Made by a program: the position numbers and the translations under genes
The notes under the pieces: model-generated
Told to the model about the DNA's origin: nothing
What the model saw: only the letters and a program-made list of their open reading frames with translations
Database searches by the model: none
Source of the DNA: Asterias amurensis
Taxonomy: Eukaryota; Echinodermata; Asteroidea; Forcipulatida; Asteriidae
Assembly: GCF_032118995.1 (NCBI RefSeq)
Contig: NC_092669.1
Location: 11,146,335-11,210,334, forward strand
Direction of reading: 5' to 3'
DNA length: 64,000 nt
In this document: positions 12,519-26,000 of the stretch, piece after piece
Numbering within the stretch: the first letter of the stretch is position 1
Layout: each line of letters starts with the position of its first letter

Positions 12519-12918
12519 AAAATTCCGTTTTCATTGTCTTATTATTAGGTTTGTTTACTACATTAAACTTATTTATGCAATGAGACAAGTTTGTATGCTT
12601 GAGAAGCCTACACCCAAGAGGTAAGATCGAAAAAAGGCGCATTAATCTCAAAAATGTTGTTGATGTAAAAAGTACATCCCGGGCGTGGCAGGACTACTTT
12701 GGTTTCTCTTTCCTGTTTGATATTTGGTGGAAGAGTTGTACTTCTGAAGTTACAATTACCAATAGTGTCCACTGCCCTAAAAACATATTTTTTTGTTATG
12801 TTCTAAACTTACTTGTGGTAGGTACACATTTCGAAGCCTTTATGGTGAGTGGCAATTAACATAGCCTTACTATTTCCGTGTTTTTATCTATTATTTCCTG
12901 TAGGTACTTAGTTTCAAG

Positions 12919-14522
12919 ATGTCATCAAGGGTTACACTTATCTTCTTTCTCTTTGTAGCAGTTGCTTTTACAAGTAAGTTTCTTATAATATTATTAAAGG
13001 AACTAAATTATTTAATTTATTTATGGATCGGTCGAGTTGGTCTGTGAAAAGCGTTTTGTGACCGTTTATTATAAAATGCATATGGTTAGAAAGATGATGT
13101 AAAAGTAGAATACCATGATCTACACAAATCTGCCTCGAAGTTGCGTGGTTTTCTTTTTACCTCGTCCAATAACACGGTCGGCCATTTATGGGAGTCAAAA
13201 TTTTGACTCCCATAAATGGCCGACCGTGATAGTTCGCGACGTAAAAAGAAAACCGTGCAATTTTGAGAGATACTTGTGTGGATCATTACATTCTACTTTT
13301 AAAACATCTTTCTAACCATATACATTTCATAACAAACGGTTTCAAACGCTTTTTATAGACCAACTCGTCCGATCCAAGGCAACGTGTTCCTTTAAGTATT
13401 GTAATTTCACTGTTTGCTCCTACACTGTTTATTATTGAGTGGAATATTTTGATGGATGTTCTGCTGACCCACCCCCCCCCCCCCAACCACCTATTTGATG
13501 GATTAGGTATCTGTACTCCACACTATACCTAGGCCCAAAGTTAAAAGAAAGTTTACAAAAACAAAGAAGTATCTGATAGAAATTTACTTGTTTTTGCAGG
13601 TTTGTTCTACTACTATTTCAAAATATCTCCAAATTTAGTCCTAGTTAACGAATGGGACATAACTGATCGTCAAATACTGAATAACACACGCAGTTCCACT
13701 ATCGTCCGGACCACCGCATTCATCAAACACCGTCATCCACCCATCTACCCAGTGTCATACATTGCACCAGTGTTTGACAGTACCAAACCAGGGACTAACA
13801 AAAACTGTGACACTGTCGTCCTGACCACTACTAACGCTGGGTTCCTGGACATCGCAGAAAACATGCTGGAGAGCGCCCGGAGAGTTGGGGCGCAACCCAA
13901 CATCACAATCATCACAGAAGATGACAAGTCTTACGAGGTATTATCTGAAAGAGCAAAAACCCAACCAGGGCTTCGCATCCAGAAAACCGACTCCGGCAAA
14001 TCCGGCAGCGAGGCGATGAGACTCAACTCAGAAGTGTACAACCACCTCGTCAACAAACGTCCAGCGTACGTTCTTTCGTTCTTAGAGAACGGGAACCGAG
14101 TTCTGTTTATGGATGTTGATACTTTTTGGTTCCGTGATCCATTGAGGGACATGGATTGGGATTTTGATATTGCTTTGCATAATGAGTTTACCGCACCACG
14201 TGAGTGGTTCTGTGACGGGATCGTGTACTACAGTCCAACAAACAACACTATTAATTTAGTCAAAGAATGGGCTCACTTGTTGGCAACGACAGACAAGAAC
14301 ACGCCAGATCAACACGTCTTAAACAGGTTAATTGCAAAGAAGATCATCCCGGGGTTAAAAGTGAAAACCTTAAAGAACGAGCAGTTTCCTGATGGCTTAC
14401 AGTACTTTAACAACAGTTGGAGAAAAAAGAACAATGACACAATTGTTTTGCATTTGAGTTACATTATTGGACATGATGTGAAGGTTGACAAACTCAAGAA
14501 ATATAGTCTTTGGGTAATTTGA
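12919..14522 (+). CDS. Type II membrane glycosyltransferase, nucleotide-diphospho-sugar transferase family (two coding exons)
   Basis: Coding exons are 12919-12973 and 13600-14522, joined in phase through a split serine codon (A|GT), giving 325 residues. Exon 1 opens with ATG and encodes MSSRVTLIFFLFVAVAF, which with LFYYYF from exon 2 makes a signal anchor at about residues 5-25. A possible upstream acceptor (TTTCCTGTAG) ends at 12903, so a 5' untranslated exon is likely. The luminal domain (about residues 88-315) has the family hallmarks: VVLTTTNAGFLDIAENML, then the DVD nucleotide-sugar/metal motif at residues 190-192 inside VLFMDVDTFWFRDP, WFCDGIVYY, PDQHVLNRL and a C-terminal VLHLSYIIGHDVK. 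Members of this family (Pfam PF03407) transfer sugars in the Golgi, and animal relatives are often named alpha-1,3-xylosyltransferase-like. The acceptor cannot be read from sequence. N-glycosylation sites include NNT and NIT. Intron 1 holds a family C element. No frameshift is seen. Confidence 0.85.
12993..13395. mobile_element. TTAA foldback element, family C, in intron 1 of the glycosyltransferase gene
   Basis: Bounded by TTAAAGGAAC and CGTGTTCCTTTAA. The centre is a near-perfect palindrome built on GGCCATTTATGGGAGTC and its complement. About 400 bp and non-coding. Short open frames here are products of the palindrome. Confidence 0.85.
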
Positions 14523-14539
14523 GGTCAGCTGATTGGCTA

Positions 14540-14595
14540 TCCAATGGGGGACTTTTGGGGACGCTAGGTGGCAGCAGACTTTAAACAAGGTAACT
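14540..14595. repeat. Fragment of the GGTGGCAGCAGAC foldback family, after the glycosyltransferase stop
   Basis: CCAATGGGGGACTTTTGGGG and GCTAGGTGGCAGCAGACTT match one arm of the foldback at 52071-52222 and a shorter piece near 60420. It probably lies in the 3' untranslated region of the glycosyltransferase. Confidence 0.6.
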
Positions 14596-14772
14596 CCATT
14601 GTTCTTGGTTATGTGTAGACTGGGCCCCTGAAAGGTACCTGCTACTCAGATCCAGTGATTCCATTGGATACAGTAATATCATTGGATAAACGTGCAGTAA
14701 CGTAAGCTTTCCATAGATGCCCAAACAGTACACTGCTGTCACGTCCGCAATAGAAGTTGTCAGCGTATCTTT

Positions 14773-14931
14773 GGGTGCGTTCGTTTAGCTTCCCTGGGTC
14801 GACCCCGCCCCCGGTGTGTGACGGTTTTTTTTCCCAGGACGAACGTGTGCAGATAATTACCTACGTTCGTCCTGGAAGAAAAAAACCGCCACACACCGGG
14901 GTCGACCCAGGGAAGCTAAACGAAAACACCC
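14773..14931. mobile_element. Foldback element, family F
   Basis: A ~159-bp inverted repeat that starts GGGTGCGTTCGTTTAGCTTC and ends with its complement, with CCAGGACGAACG/CGTTCGTCCTGG at the centre. Related copies lie at 58510-58661 and 25485-25730. Confidence 0.85.
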
Positions 14932-16078
14932 ACATGTGTATGATTGAGTGATAAATTACCTCTCTCGCTAGAGGGAGCCGTTTCTCCCAGGCTGTTTTGT
15001 ACATAACTATTAACAACTTTTCATTTTTGTTTTTATGTATGGTAATGGGCTAATTATTTTGAGTAATTACCAACAGGGTCAAGTACCTTTAAACATGCAT
15101 GGTGTTTCACCAAGGGCCATTAAAGGTTTTACACTTTCATCAATGGTGTGACGTCACAAAAAATTAATATCAGTGATGTTTGTTTTTTGTATACATTATA
15201 CACAAAACGAGACACTGCCAAACACTTCAAAGTTTATTGCAGGTTTTCCTCTTTTTTTAAATAATTGTTCCAAGTCTAAACCGACTCGTAAAATTCAAAC
15301 ATTCTTTTTATTTTACATAATCAGTTGAAAGAATATTATAATTATTAAACTGGGTTGTTGTTATTTATTAAAAATTGATTACAATACAATTGATCATGGT
15401 ATTTCATCACATTGTGGAAATTTACTAAATATTGTTATTGTTTATTATTTGTTTGTGAGTGAGGCTGAATGAAACATAAATCCTGACTCAAGACAAAAAC
15501 AAATTGTTAAAATAATTTAAAAACAATTAAATGTCCGCTTTTAAAGGAAAATATACTTGGTACTTTGGAAGTTGTTATTTTTATAAGTTAATTTCAACAT
15601 ACTTAGGGAAATAAAAAAAATTCAGACGGGATTTTTTTGTATTCCCGTTTTCTGCAGTCTTTGAGTAGCTGTAGGAATACCAAATATCTGTTTTTAAAGT
15701 TGAATTCTTGGCTTAACAGTTCTAGGGCCGGTGTAAGGACATGTTGAAAATCAGTCCATGACATTTTATTTTACATTTTTACAATTTTGGAGCATCTCAA
15801 CCAGATACTTATTAAGTACTCTACACCTTGTCTGATACCCTGACTACAATGGCAATACAGAATACTGATATTGAACACACCAAGATGGGACCAGACTAAT
15901 TCCCCTCTCAGCCTCGGTGTGGTAGCATTGGTCTGAATGGGAGGGAAAATCAAAATGGCCGACAAACACCCAAAGTAACGATGCTTCGAGTGACTAATAT
16001 TAACCAAAACAAAATCCGACTCTACTCTCCCAAAAGAGCATCACACCTTAAAGGCACTGGGGTGGATTTCACAAAGAG
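14932..16078. other. Intergenic, AT-rich, no gene seen
   Basis: Likely contains the 3' untranslated region and poly(A) site of the glycosyltransferase gene, but no single site stands out. No exon-like frame or clear element is seen. Confidence 0.45.
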
Positions 16079-16446
16079 TTAAAGGGAAGGTACATGTTTG
16101 GTAATTGTCAAAGACCAGTCTTCTCACTCGGTACATCCCAACATTTAGCATTATATAACAAGGCTGTGAAAATTTGAGCTAATGATGAGAGAAAAAACAC
16201 CCTTGTTGGACGAATTTGTGTGCTTTCAGATAGAAATAAAAGACTTCTAGCTAGAAGTCTTTTATTATTTTAGTGAGAAATTACTTCAATTCCAAAATTT
16301 ATGCTACTTCAGAGGGATGCTACTTCAGAGGGAGCCATTTCTCACAATGTTTTATACTATCAACAGCTCTCAAATGCTCGTTACCAAGTCAGTTTTAAAG
16401 TTCATATTTGTTTTGAGTAATTACCAAATGTGTACCTTCCCTTTAA
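16079..16446. mobile_element. TTAA element, family A variant
   Basis: Ends are TTAAAGGGAAGGTACATG and GTGTACCTTCCCTTTAA. The interior shares the family A blocks (GTCAAAGACCAGTCTTCTCAC, TGAGTAATTACCAA), so this is a subfamily with altered outer ends. Confidence 0.8.
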
Positions 16447-16456
16447 AGGAACTGGG

Positions 16457-16611
16457 TTGGATTTCATAAAGAATTAAGACTAGTCTTATCTCGAGTTAGG
16501 ACGAGTTAAGGACGAGTTACTCGTCCTACCTTAGGACTAGCCATGTGCTTTTGATATCTCCTAGGACTAGCCATGTGCGGACTAGTCCTAACTCTTTGTG
16601 AAATCGACCCA
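16457..16611. mobile_element. Foldback element rich in TAGGAC/GTCCTA
   Basis: Starts TTGGATTTCATAAAGA and ends TTTGTGAAATCGACCC, with internal direct and inverted GAGTTAGGACGAGT-type repeats. Related to 41681-41851. Confidence 0.7.
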
Positions 16612-16785
16612 TGGACATAGTTTGGTAGTTGTCAAATAACAGAATCTCACTTGGTGTATCCAAACATATGCATACAATAAAAAAAAAAATCGGTGAAAAT
16701 TTTGACTCAATTGGTCATCAAAAGTTGCGAGGGAATATTGAAATTTGTGTGCCTTTAGATGACTATCAAATCAATGCTATCAGAA

Positions 16786-17176
16786 TTAAAGGAACACGTT
16801 GCCTTGGATCGGACGAGTTGGTCTATAAAAAGCGTTTGTAACCGTTTTTTATTAAATGCATATGGTTGGAAAGATGGTTTGAAAGTAGAATATAATTATC
16901 CACACAAGTATCATTCAAAATTGCACGGTTTTCATTATACGTCGCGAACTAACACGGTCGGCCATTTATGGGAGTCAAAAATTTGACTCCCATAAATGGC
17001 CGACCGTGTTAGTCGACGAGGTAAAAAGAAAACCACGCAATTTCGAGGCATATTTGTGTAGATCATGGTATTCTACTTTTTCAGTATCTTTCCAACCATG
17101 CCGATTGTATAACAAACTGTTGCAGATCGCTTTTCAAGTACCAAATCGACCGATCCAAGGCAACGTGTTCCTTTAA
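16786..17176. mobile_element. TTAA foldback element, family C
   Basis: Full-length 391-bp copy: TTAAAGGAACACGTTGCCTT to AAGGCAACGTGTTCCTTTAA, with a central palindrome GGGAGTCAAAAATTTGACTC. The best reference copy of the family in the window. Confidence 0.9.
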
Positions 17177-17739
17177 GCTGCAACAGTAGTCAGATCCCCT
17201 TTCTTGGTTATGACGAAGTGAACTATAGAGCCATTGCATATACAGGGGACTAGACAAAGGTGGCTACCATACAGTTTTACACATAGCGTGTTTGGTAAAA
17301 AATATTACGCAAGTTATGTACACATTAGTATTTTTTACCCAATAAAAAAAAAAAATCGAAATAAAACAGAAAAAAGAACAAAAAAACAAACAAAATAATA
17401 TTGTGAAAGCTCTATATACTGTTGATGACGCCTTCGGACATATCTTTTGGAAACCAACATTCTTTAAACTTCAAAATAACAAAATTAATACAAAATTTAA
17501 ATGGCCGTGCGAGGTCAAAGTTTATTAAATGAATGATTGTCAGGCCTTTTGCAGTTTTCAGTGTCAGCTGTTTCCCAACTAATTTTTTGAAAAATAGCAA
17601 ATTTAGTTCTGATTTGTTGGATTTGTATTTGTTTATTTAGGGGGGGGGGGGGGTCATTGCATGCCAATTTCGAACTTCAGATATCCAAGTGCTAAACAAA
17701 AAGGCAAGTTATATGCGTAGATAATTTTGATATTCTCTT
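17177..17739. other. Intergenic, no gene seen
   Basis: AT-rich DNA with an A/C-rich stretch near 17341-17400 and a G-run at 17641-17653. No gene recognised. Confidence 0.4.
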
Positions 17740-18330
17740 ATCTAGGTGTTGGATATCGACACAAAGCCTTTTTGAAACCTCGAGTGTTGGATACCGTTGG
17801 AAAGCTCTTTCCGAACTGAATCCAGAAATGCCGACTTCCATTTAAAAAAAAAAAAAAAAAAAAATGACAAACATTATTTGTTGGGATGGTGTAAGGATGA
17901 TATTTGCAACCCCAAGTGTTGGATACCGTTGGAAAGCTCTTTTCCTACTTTATCCAGAAACGCTGATTTTTATTTTGGGCGTGATGTCGGGATGATGTTT
18001 GAAACCCCAAGTGTATGATACCGTTTAAAAGCTCCTTTTCTACTGAATCTTAAACTGATGACCCCCATTTTGAACAAATATTAATGAAAATTACTTTTAT
18101 TTGTTGGGAGGGGTGTCAGGGTGTAACTTGCAACCCAAAGTGTTGGACACCGTTGGAAAGCTCATTTCCTACTGAATCCAGAAATGCCAGCCTCTATTTT
18201 GAAATAAAACCACAAATATCAAAAAAAAAATATAACAAATTACTTGCACTTGTAAGGAGTTATGTCGGGACATTTGCCACCCAAAGTGTTGCATACCGCA
18301 AAGCTCATTCCTACTAAATCCAGACTATGC
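17740..18330. repeat. Diverged tandem repeat, ~110-130 bp unit
   Basis: The phrase GTTGGATACCGTTGGAAAGC, followed by a variant of CTACTGAATCCAGAAATGCC, recurs five times with variable spacers. No coding frame persists across copies. Confidence 0.75.
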
Positions 18331-18784
18331 TTGTGCGACTTAGTTCGCATCTAACCAGCGATTAACGCCTGATTGGTTCCATTGCAACAAATAAAACAAA
18401 AAATTTAAAACAAAGTTGTGTATCCACAAGCAGTAAAGTAGAATAGGGCAAAAAGCAATGACAATTTTGTACAATTTATTTTCAATTTCCAAAAGCAGAA
18501 TGAAAATTTTACAAGTTGTAGGCCTTCCCACCCCTCAAGAAACGACAAAAACATCAGCTGTAACTACCCCAGATCCTTACAAAGTTACCCTCGACTTTGA
18601 TAAAGTTTAAACTGTACAGCGAATCAAACCATGCTTAAAACAGCAGCCAGACAAATTCATTTCCCTAAAAAAGCTTTTAACCCCCTAACTTTCCGCAACA
18701 TTTTCCACCGAGTTTGTCAATCGAAACCACACAACTGCATGGGTTGGTGCACTGTGTACTGAGCTATCAGTACATGTTCTGTGT

Positions 18785-19850
18785 ATTATGCATTCACCAC
18801 TTATATCATATTGCAGGCTGGCAGACTTTATCTATCATTCAAAACCACAGTGGATGGTATTGAATGGTCAGACAGTAGGAGGGTTGACCGTGTACTGCAA
18901 ATTGCAGGCTAGCATAGTTTATCTATCATTCAAAACCAAAGTTGATGATTTTGGATGGTCAGACATAAGAGGGTTGACTGTTCACCACATGATATCATAA
19001 TGCAGGCTAGCATTGTTTATCTATCATTCAAAATAATGGTGGATGATATTGAATGGTCAGACAGTAGGAAGGTTGACCGTGTACTGCAAATTGCAGGTTG
19101 ACATAGTTTATCTACAGTGTCTCATTCAAAACCCAAGGGGTGATATTGAATGGTGAGACAGTAGGAGGATTGACCGTGTACTGCAAGTTGCAGGTTGGCA
19201 TAGTTTATCTACAGTGTATCATTCAAAACCCAGTGGGTAATATTGAATGGTGAGACAGTAGGAGGATTGACCATGTACTGCAAGTTGCAGGTTGGCATAG
19301 TTCATCTACAGTGTATCATTCAAAACCCAATGGGTGATATTGAATGGTGAGACAGTAGGAGGGTTGACCGTGTACTGCAAATTGCAGGTTGGCATAGTTC
19401 ATCTACAGTGTATCATTCAAAACCCAGTGGGTGATATTGAATGGTGAGACAGTAGGATTGACCGTGTACTGCAAATTGCAGGTTGGCATAGTTCATCTAC
19501 AGTGTATCATTCAAAACCCAGTGGGTGATATTGAATGGTCAGACTGTAGGAGGGTTGACCGTGTACTGCAAATTGCAGGTTGGCATAGTTTATCTATAGT
19601 GTATCATTCAAAACCCAATGGGTGATATTGAATGGTGAGACAGTAGGAGGGTTGACCGTGTACTGCAACTTGCAGGTTGGCATAGTTCATCTACAGTGTC
19701 TCATTCAAAACCCAAGGGGTGATATTGAATGGTCCGACAGTAGGAGGGTTGACTGAACTGTGTAGATGCATTCGCCACATGCATATTGCAGGTTGGCATA
19801 GTTTATCTATCATTCAAACCCAAGATATTAAACGGTCAGACAGTAGGAGG
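18785..19850. repeat. Tandem repeat, ~97-bp unit, about 10 copies
   Basis: Each unit contains GGTTGACCGTGTACTGCAAA, TTGCAGGTTGGCATAG and CATTCAAAACCCAGTGGG. The central copies (about 19110-19730) are nearly identical and the outer ones diverged. The array lies about 180 bp past the importin stop codon and may be transcribed as importin 3' untranslated sequence. Confidence 0.85.
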
Positions 19851-20029
19851 GCTAGAGCATCACTTGATTGGTTCTGAGAGGTTAAAGATGGCATAAGGCA
19901 AGCGGGTGACTGTTTTTCGAGTGGGGTTACTCCATTTTTTTTCTGAGGGGGGTGGGAAATAATGATGAGACGCCAAGTAATACTTTATACACCGACCTTG
20001 ACATAATGTTAATTATTTTCTATCTATGA

Positions 20030-23000
20030 TTATGACATTCCGCCAAAGTTGAAACTTGATGGGACGCTTGGAGCTTGGAATTTGTAACCGCCTTGCTTTT
20101 CGATTCTTCGGGATTCTAGAAAATAAAAAAATAAAAAATAATTAGTTAATACTATTCAGGTCTGGAATTTCATCTTTGAACATGTTGAAAGGGCAAGGCC
20201 ATTTTCATTTTCCTTAGGGCACTGGAAAATCTTAAATTCAATGAGAAACATTGAAGGCGCACTTAGGCCAAGACCAGGGGCCAATTTCATAGAGCTGCTT
20301 AAGCAAAAAATTTGCTTAAGCAAGAAAATAGCTCGCTTATTTTACACATGTTACTGGCCAAAATTTCATGCCATATACATTGCTTGTGACTAGTATTTAG
20401 CTGTTGTTTACTTAGCATAACAATTAAGTGGAGTCTTGGCCGGTAATCTGATTTTACTTAGCAATGAATTTTTTGATTAAGCAAAATTTTCTGCTTAAGC
20501 AGCTCTATGAAATTGGGCCCAGGGGTAACGAAGACCATGGCCTTTGTGGCCTGTATGTAATTCCAGAGTCCAGCAGTCTCCTGAAGAGGATCAGAGCATA
20601 CTGATCGAAATGCTGAGTAGTTAACCACTGGGTCTTTTCAGAACCAACACTGCTCAAAAAGAGACATCCAAACAGTGTTACTCCAAACCTCTCTTGGTTA
20701 AACTCCGTTTGTTCTTCCTGCAAATGCGAATGGGATTTGAATTTTGAGGTCACAAGACCGTTTTCGCAGCGAATGTTTCGCAACAGTTGAGCACAAATTG
20801 CGAATTATTCATTGATAAATTTGTGTCATCAACATTCGTATCGCATTCACATATGAACCGGGCTTTATACTTCCACCATGAAAAGTTTTTAAACCCTACA
20901 GATTACATATTGTTTGAGACCGGTTCCCAGCTAAATCTGCTAAGCATATAAAATCTTGCTTACCTGCGGCTGCATTCCTCTGGTCGGCCATCTTGGCAAT
21001 CTCTTGCATGTCATTCTGTTGATCTGGAGAGAGATGCGCGGTGAGGGCGCTGTACCAAGACGGGTCATGAGCTTGAATATCTGCGGGAAATAAAAAAGGA
21101 TAATTCTTATCATTCAAAACCAAAACAATAATAATAATATCATTTTTAATAGATAACAAATAGAATTGTAGCTTAGCTTTAAGCCTACATCAACTTAAAA
21201 AAAAAAATACTAAATGATAAATATTAATTGTTGAATATCTCGAGGGAAAAAAGGACCATCCTACTGTTAAAGACAGTGGACACTATTGGTAATTGCCAAA
21301 AAACCAGTCTTCTCACTTGGTGTGTCTCAACATATGCATAAAATAACAAAAACCTAAGAAAATTTGAACTCAATAGGTCACAGAAGTTGTGAGATAATAA
21401 TGAAAGAAAAAACACCCTTGTCACACAAAGTTGTGTGCTTTCAAGTGCTTGATTTCGAGACCTTAAATTCTAAATCTGAGGTCTCGAAATTAAATTTGTG
21501 GAAAATTACTTCTTTCTCGAAAACTACTTTACTTCAGAGGGAGCCGTTTTTCACAATGTTTTATACTATTAACCTCTCCCCGTTATTTGTTACCAAGTGA
21601 GGTTTTATGCTAACAATTATTTTGAGTAATTACCAATAGTGTCCACTGCCTTTAAGAATTGAATAGCTTTAAGCCTACATAAAACGGAAACTCAAAATTA
21701 GATGATAAATAATAATTATTGATATTAATTTAATAATTAAAAAGGACAATCCTAAAGTTAGTGAGCAATTTTGCATAAGCCTGCTGAATAACCATTAATG
21801 TTTCATAATATTTTGTATTTTATGACCAAATTGCAATATTACTGTTCAGTTTTTAATCCTACAGGTAGAGTGTTTTTAAGAATTGTTTTAATTATTCAGT
21901 GTCTTTTTTTTTTATTTGTCCATACAGTTGTACCTACTTGGTGTCTGACTAGTGTCATTTGTTCAAGCGCTGTTTAAGTTTTGTTACTATTATTTTGTAT
22001 TAAAGGAACACATTGCCTTGGATCGGACGAGTTGGTCTATGAAAAGCATTTGAAACCGTTTCTTATGAAATGCATATGGTTGGAAAGATGTTATAAAAGT
22101 AGAATATAATGATCCACACAAGTATCACTAAAAATTGCACAGTTTTCATTTTACGTCGCGAACTAACAGGATCGGCCATTTATGGGAGTCAAAAATGGCC
22201 GACCGTGATAGTCGACGAGGTAAAAAGAAAACCACACATTTTCAAGGCATATTTGTGTAGATCATTGTATTCTAGTTTTACAACATCTTTCTAACCATAT
22301 TGATTTAATAACAAACGGTTACAGAAGGCTTTTCAAAGACCAACTCGACCGATCCAAGGCAACGTGTTCCTTTAACTCAAAACCAAATCAACAACAACAA
22401 TAATAGCATATCTTTTTTTTAATAGATACTAATACATTGAGGATGAGAAACAAAATTGTAGCTTTAGCCTTATGCCTACATAGAACAAACAATCTAAATA
22501 AAATGATAAATAATAACCATTTTGAGTAAAAAGGTGAACACCACAGTAATATTACTTTAAACATTCAGTTGTAATAATCAAATCACTGATGAGTAAACGT
22601 CGGGCGTGGTACAAATAAAAGAACCAAACACAAGGTTGGAAAATAATCAGTGAGCAAAACAATTAAAGCAAGAACTGGACCAGCCAGTAATTAAAATTTA
22701 ACACCACGTTTTGTTAAAGGGGTCTTAAATGGGAGGAAATAGTCAATAAAAATCAGGTATACAAAGCAGTTTCCTGAAAGATTTCATTTCATTTATTTAA
22801 AGTCAAGAACTCTCAGAAAAGTGAACTCAATCACTGTTCCAGCCAAGAACCATAATATGGAGAGAAGACAAGGAAAGAAGTTACAGTTTTGCATGAGGGA
22901 GAAAAACCCCAGAGAATTATTCCAGGGGAAAATATGACCAGTCAGTGTGAAACAAAGAACAAGGAAAGCAGCTGGTCAGCTGAAAAGTTAATTGTCTGTT

Positions 23001-26000
23001 AAATCCAACAAGAAAACAACAATAACACACATACATACAATGTAGGTATATCAATTTCATTTGATCACAATAACAATAGGATACAAAAATTTGCAACTAT
23101 TGGTTTGCAACTTTGCAACTTTGTCTTGTAGCGACTGCCGCTTTTCAATTACTTGCTTAATCGCACCACCTTGACTACTGAAAATAGTTGCGTCTGAATA
23201 CCCAGTACCTCCGGAGTTCTGTAAACAAAATCACAGTCATATCACTTGGGTGGGATTCAAACCCATGACCTTTTCAATTCTAGAGCCCCTCAACCCAGGC
23301 AGGCTAGGGCCCCGCCAGCCTTCTCGGTCCCGCCTCAACACAGGACGGCATTTGTCGTCCAGTCTCGTGGGAGACGGAGCTCCGCTGGCCCCCATGATGT
23401 TTTACAAACAAGACCAACGAGATTAGAAGTTATTGACTCACTTGTGAGGATATTTTTGAACAGCATGTACTCGTCGTCAAATGGTCCGTCCTCGTCGTCG
23501 AGGGGGGTGTTGTATCCCTCGAGGGCGGTCTCCTCATACATCTCTTCATCATCACTATCGTCATCTCGATCATTAGCCTGATGATAACATCATAATGACA
23601 TCATAGGAATAAGAAAATATTTAGTTTTATATTTAAAATTTTAACACGGTCAGCCATTTTGTGGGGTCAAGTTTTCTACTCATTTCTCAAAAACTACGGC
23701 AATTTACTACAACATTCTAAAAGAAGCTTTCTACCATCTTCAAATTGTGTAAGGTAAATCTGTGGACATTGTGTTTTGTGTCCTACAACAAGTACCCAGA
23801 TCCTTGTACGATATACTTTGTTTTGTTTGTTTGTTTGTTTGTTTGTTTGTTTGTTTGTTTGTTTTTTCCATTCATCTTTCATACATACAGATAAAAAATT
23901 ATTAATGGTCAATACAAACGAGCTACTTCACTAAAAATTCAGGAGCTAAACTTACGATTCTTTCTAATCTCTCCAAGTATTCTGCTCCATCTTCGTCTAT
24001 TTCATCTTCGTCACTCTCTAAGGCTGCCTCTTCATAATCGCTGTCTTCCTCTTCTTCATCTGAATCTTCCTCCTCCGCCGTAGCTCGACCTGAGGGGTGG
24101 CAAAAATTTGGCTTGACGTTAGATTAATCCCTGCAGGGCTATTTCAACCCACAAAGTTATGGGCACAGCCACAGTTTGTAGTAGGAGGTTGCTTTTTTTT
24201 GTTTAATTACACCGACCAATGAATGTCACCACAAATCAGTATTTGGCATGTTTAGGGGTCAACAAACACACTGCAAAAACCCATTACAAATTCAGCAGCT
24301 AAATTTGTTTAATCCTTAGAGGGCTATTTTTGTTAAAAAAAAAAAAAAAATCCATTTTGGCCAGTATGCTTAAAGCCATTGGACCCTTTCGGTACAGAAA
24401 AAAAAATAAAAGTTCACAGATTTACAAATAATTTACAGGGTTTATAGAAGGTACAGAAAACAAAATAAAAGTTCACAGATTTACAAATAATTTACAGGGT
24501 TTATAGAAGGTAATGGTGAAAGACTTCTCTTGAAATATTAGTCCATGAAATGCTTTACTTTTTGAGAAAACGGTAAAACAATATAAATTCTCGTTAACGA
24601 GAATTACGGATTTATTTTAAACACATGTCATGACACGGCGAAACGCGCGGAAACATGGGTGGGTTTTTCCGTTGTTTTCTCCCAACTCCGATGACCGATT
24701 GAGCCTAAACTTTCACAGGTTTGTTATTTGATATAGAAGTTGTGGTACACAAAGTGTGGGCCTTGGACAACACTGTTTACCGAAAGGGTCCAATGGCTTT
24801 AAGTGCTGTACACTGCCGATGGCTGCACCGATTTTGCTGGGTAACGACAGTGCGTTGTTTTTAACACCAATACATGGGAAAATCATTGTCTTTTTTAATC
24901 TTTATGTGAATTAGGTGTCCTGTCACAATTTCTGTGACAGGACCGCATGACTTAACACTGCAGTATAGAACACTGACTTGCTTATTTACTACTCGGGGAT
25001 GCGACAGGCTGTTGAGAAGAAACTTGAAAACTCTGAGCGCAAAAGCAGGCGAGCTTGAAAAGTTGCAAGCATGAGCTTATTAACATTTATCTTTGGTTCT
25101 AAAAGCCCTACTCTGCTATCCGAGGCTTTATTATATGGGTTTATTTTCACAGGTTTGTTATTTGATGCATTTGTTGGGATACACCAAGTGGGAAGACTGG
25201 TCTTTGACAATTACCAAAGGTGTACAGTTCCTTTAAAACAAACTTACACTCGTACGCCCTCTTTAGTCCTCTGAACAGCATGATCAATGCGGGTATAAAC
25301 TGCTGGGCGCACTCCAAGACAACGGGTGGCTTGCTGGGGATTGAGAGTAGGGTACAGATACCCAAGACACAGACCTTTCTGTCGTGTAACCTGAAATCAA
25401 AAAGGTAGCCATTAGCGAAAAGAAAGTTTTTGTTTAGCCATTTCCCCTTTGAACTTCTTCTTCCGCTACTACGCGGAAAGTTACTGGGTGCGTTCGTTTA
25501 GCTTCCCTGGGTCGACCCTGCAGTGCTTACTCGGGTGAGCCCCTGACAAGAGCTAATCGAACGATCACACTCGCCCTCTCGTGGTGACGGCATGCACCTC
25601 AGTTCACCCCCAAGTGACCCACTCCACAAGCAGGGCACTGGGGGCTGACCCGGGTGAGCCCCGTCAAAGCTATTCGAATGAACCGGGGCAGACCGGGGGT
25701 CGACCTAGGGAAGCTAAATGAACACACCCAGTATGACTGGCTTAGGTGTAATTCTACTGTGCGTTCCCAACTTCTGATTAAGAATAATTGAAATTAAATT
25801 GAGGAAACTGTTCCCAACAGATTGGGCCTGCTACTTCACAAAGGATTGCCCCGTTTCCCCTAATCTGGGCACTACTTGACCTAAAAAACTCTGGGGTTCT
25901 CCTCCCACATCTAAAACTGAAATTTCCGAGGGAGGTGCTGGGCAGGCCCTGCCCAGGACTCACAATTTCTGCCCAGCACTCCGAGCAAAACACGTTGTGC

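Noticed and set aside
13086..13315. Similar 66-codon frames on opposite strands
   Set aside because: Caused by the central palindrome of a family C element.
13602..14522. Glycosyltransferase as a single-exon gene starting at 13602
   Set aside because: The codon there is TTG directly after a CAG acceptor. A short upstream exon with a proper ATG and GTAAGT donor completes the signal anchor in phase.
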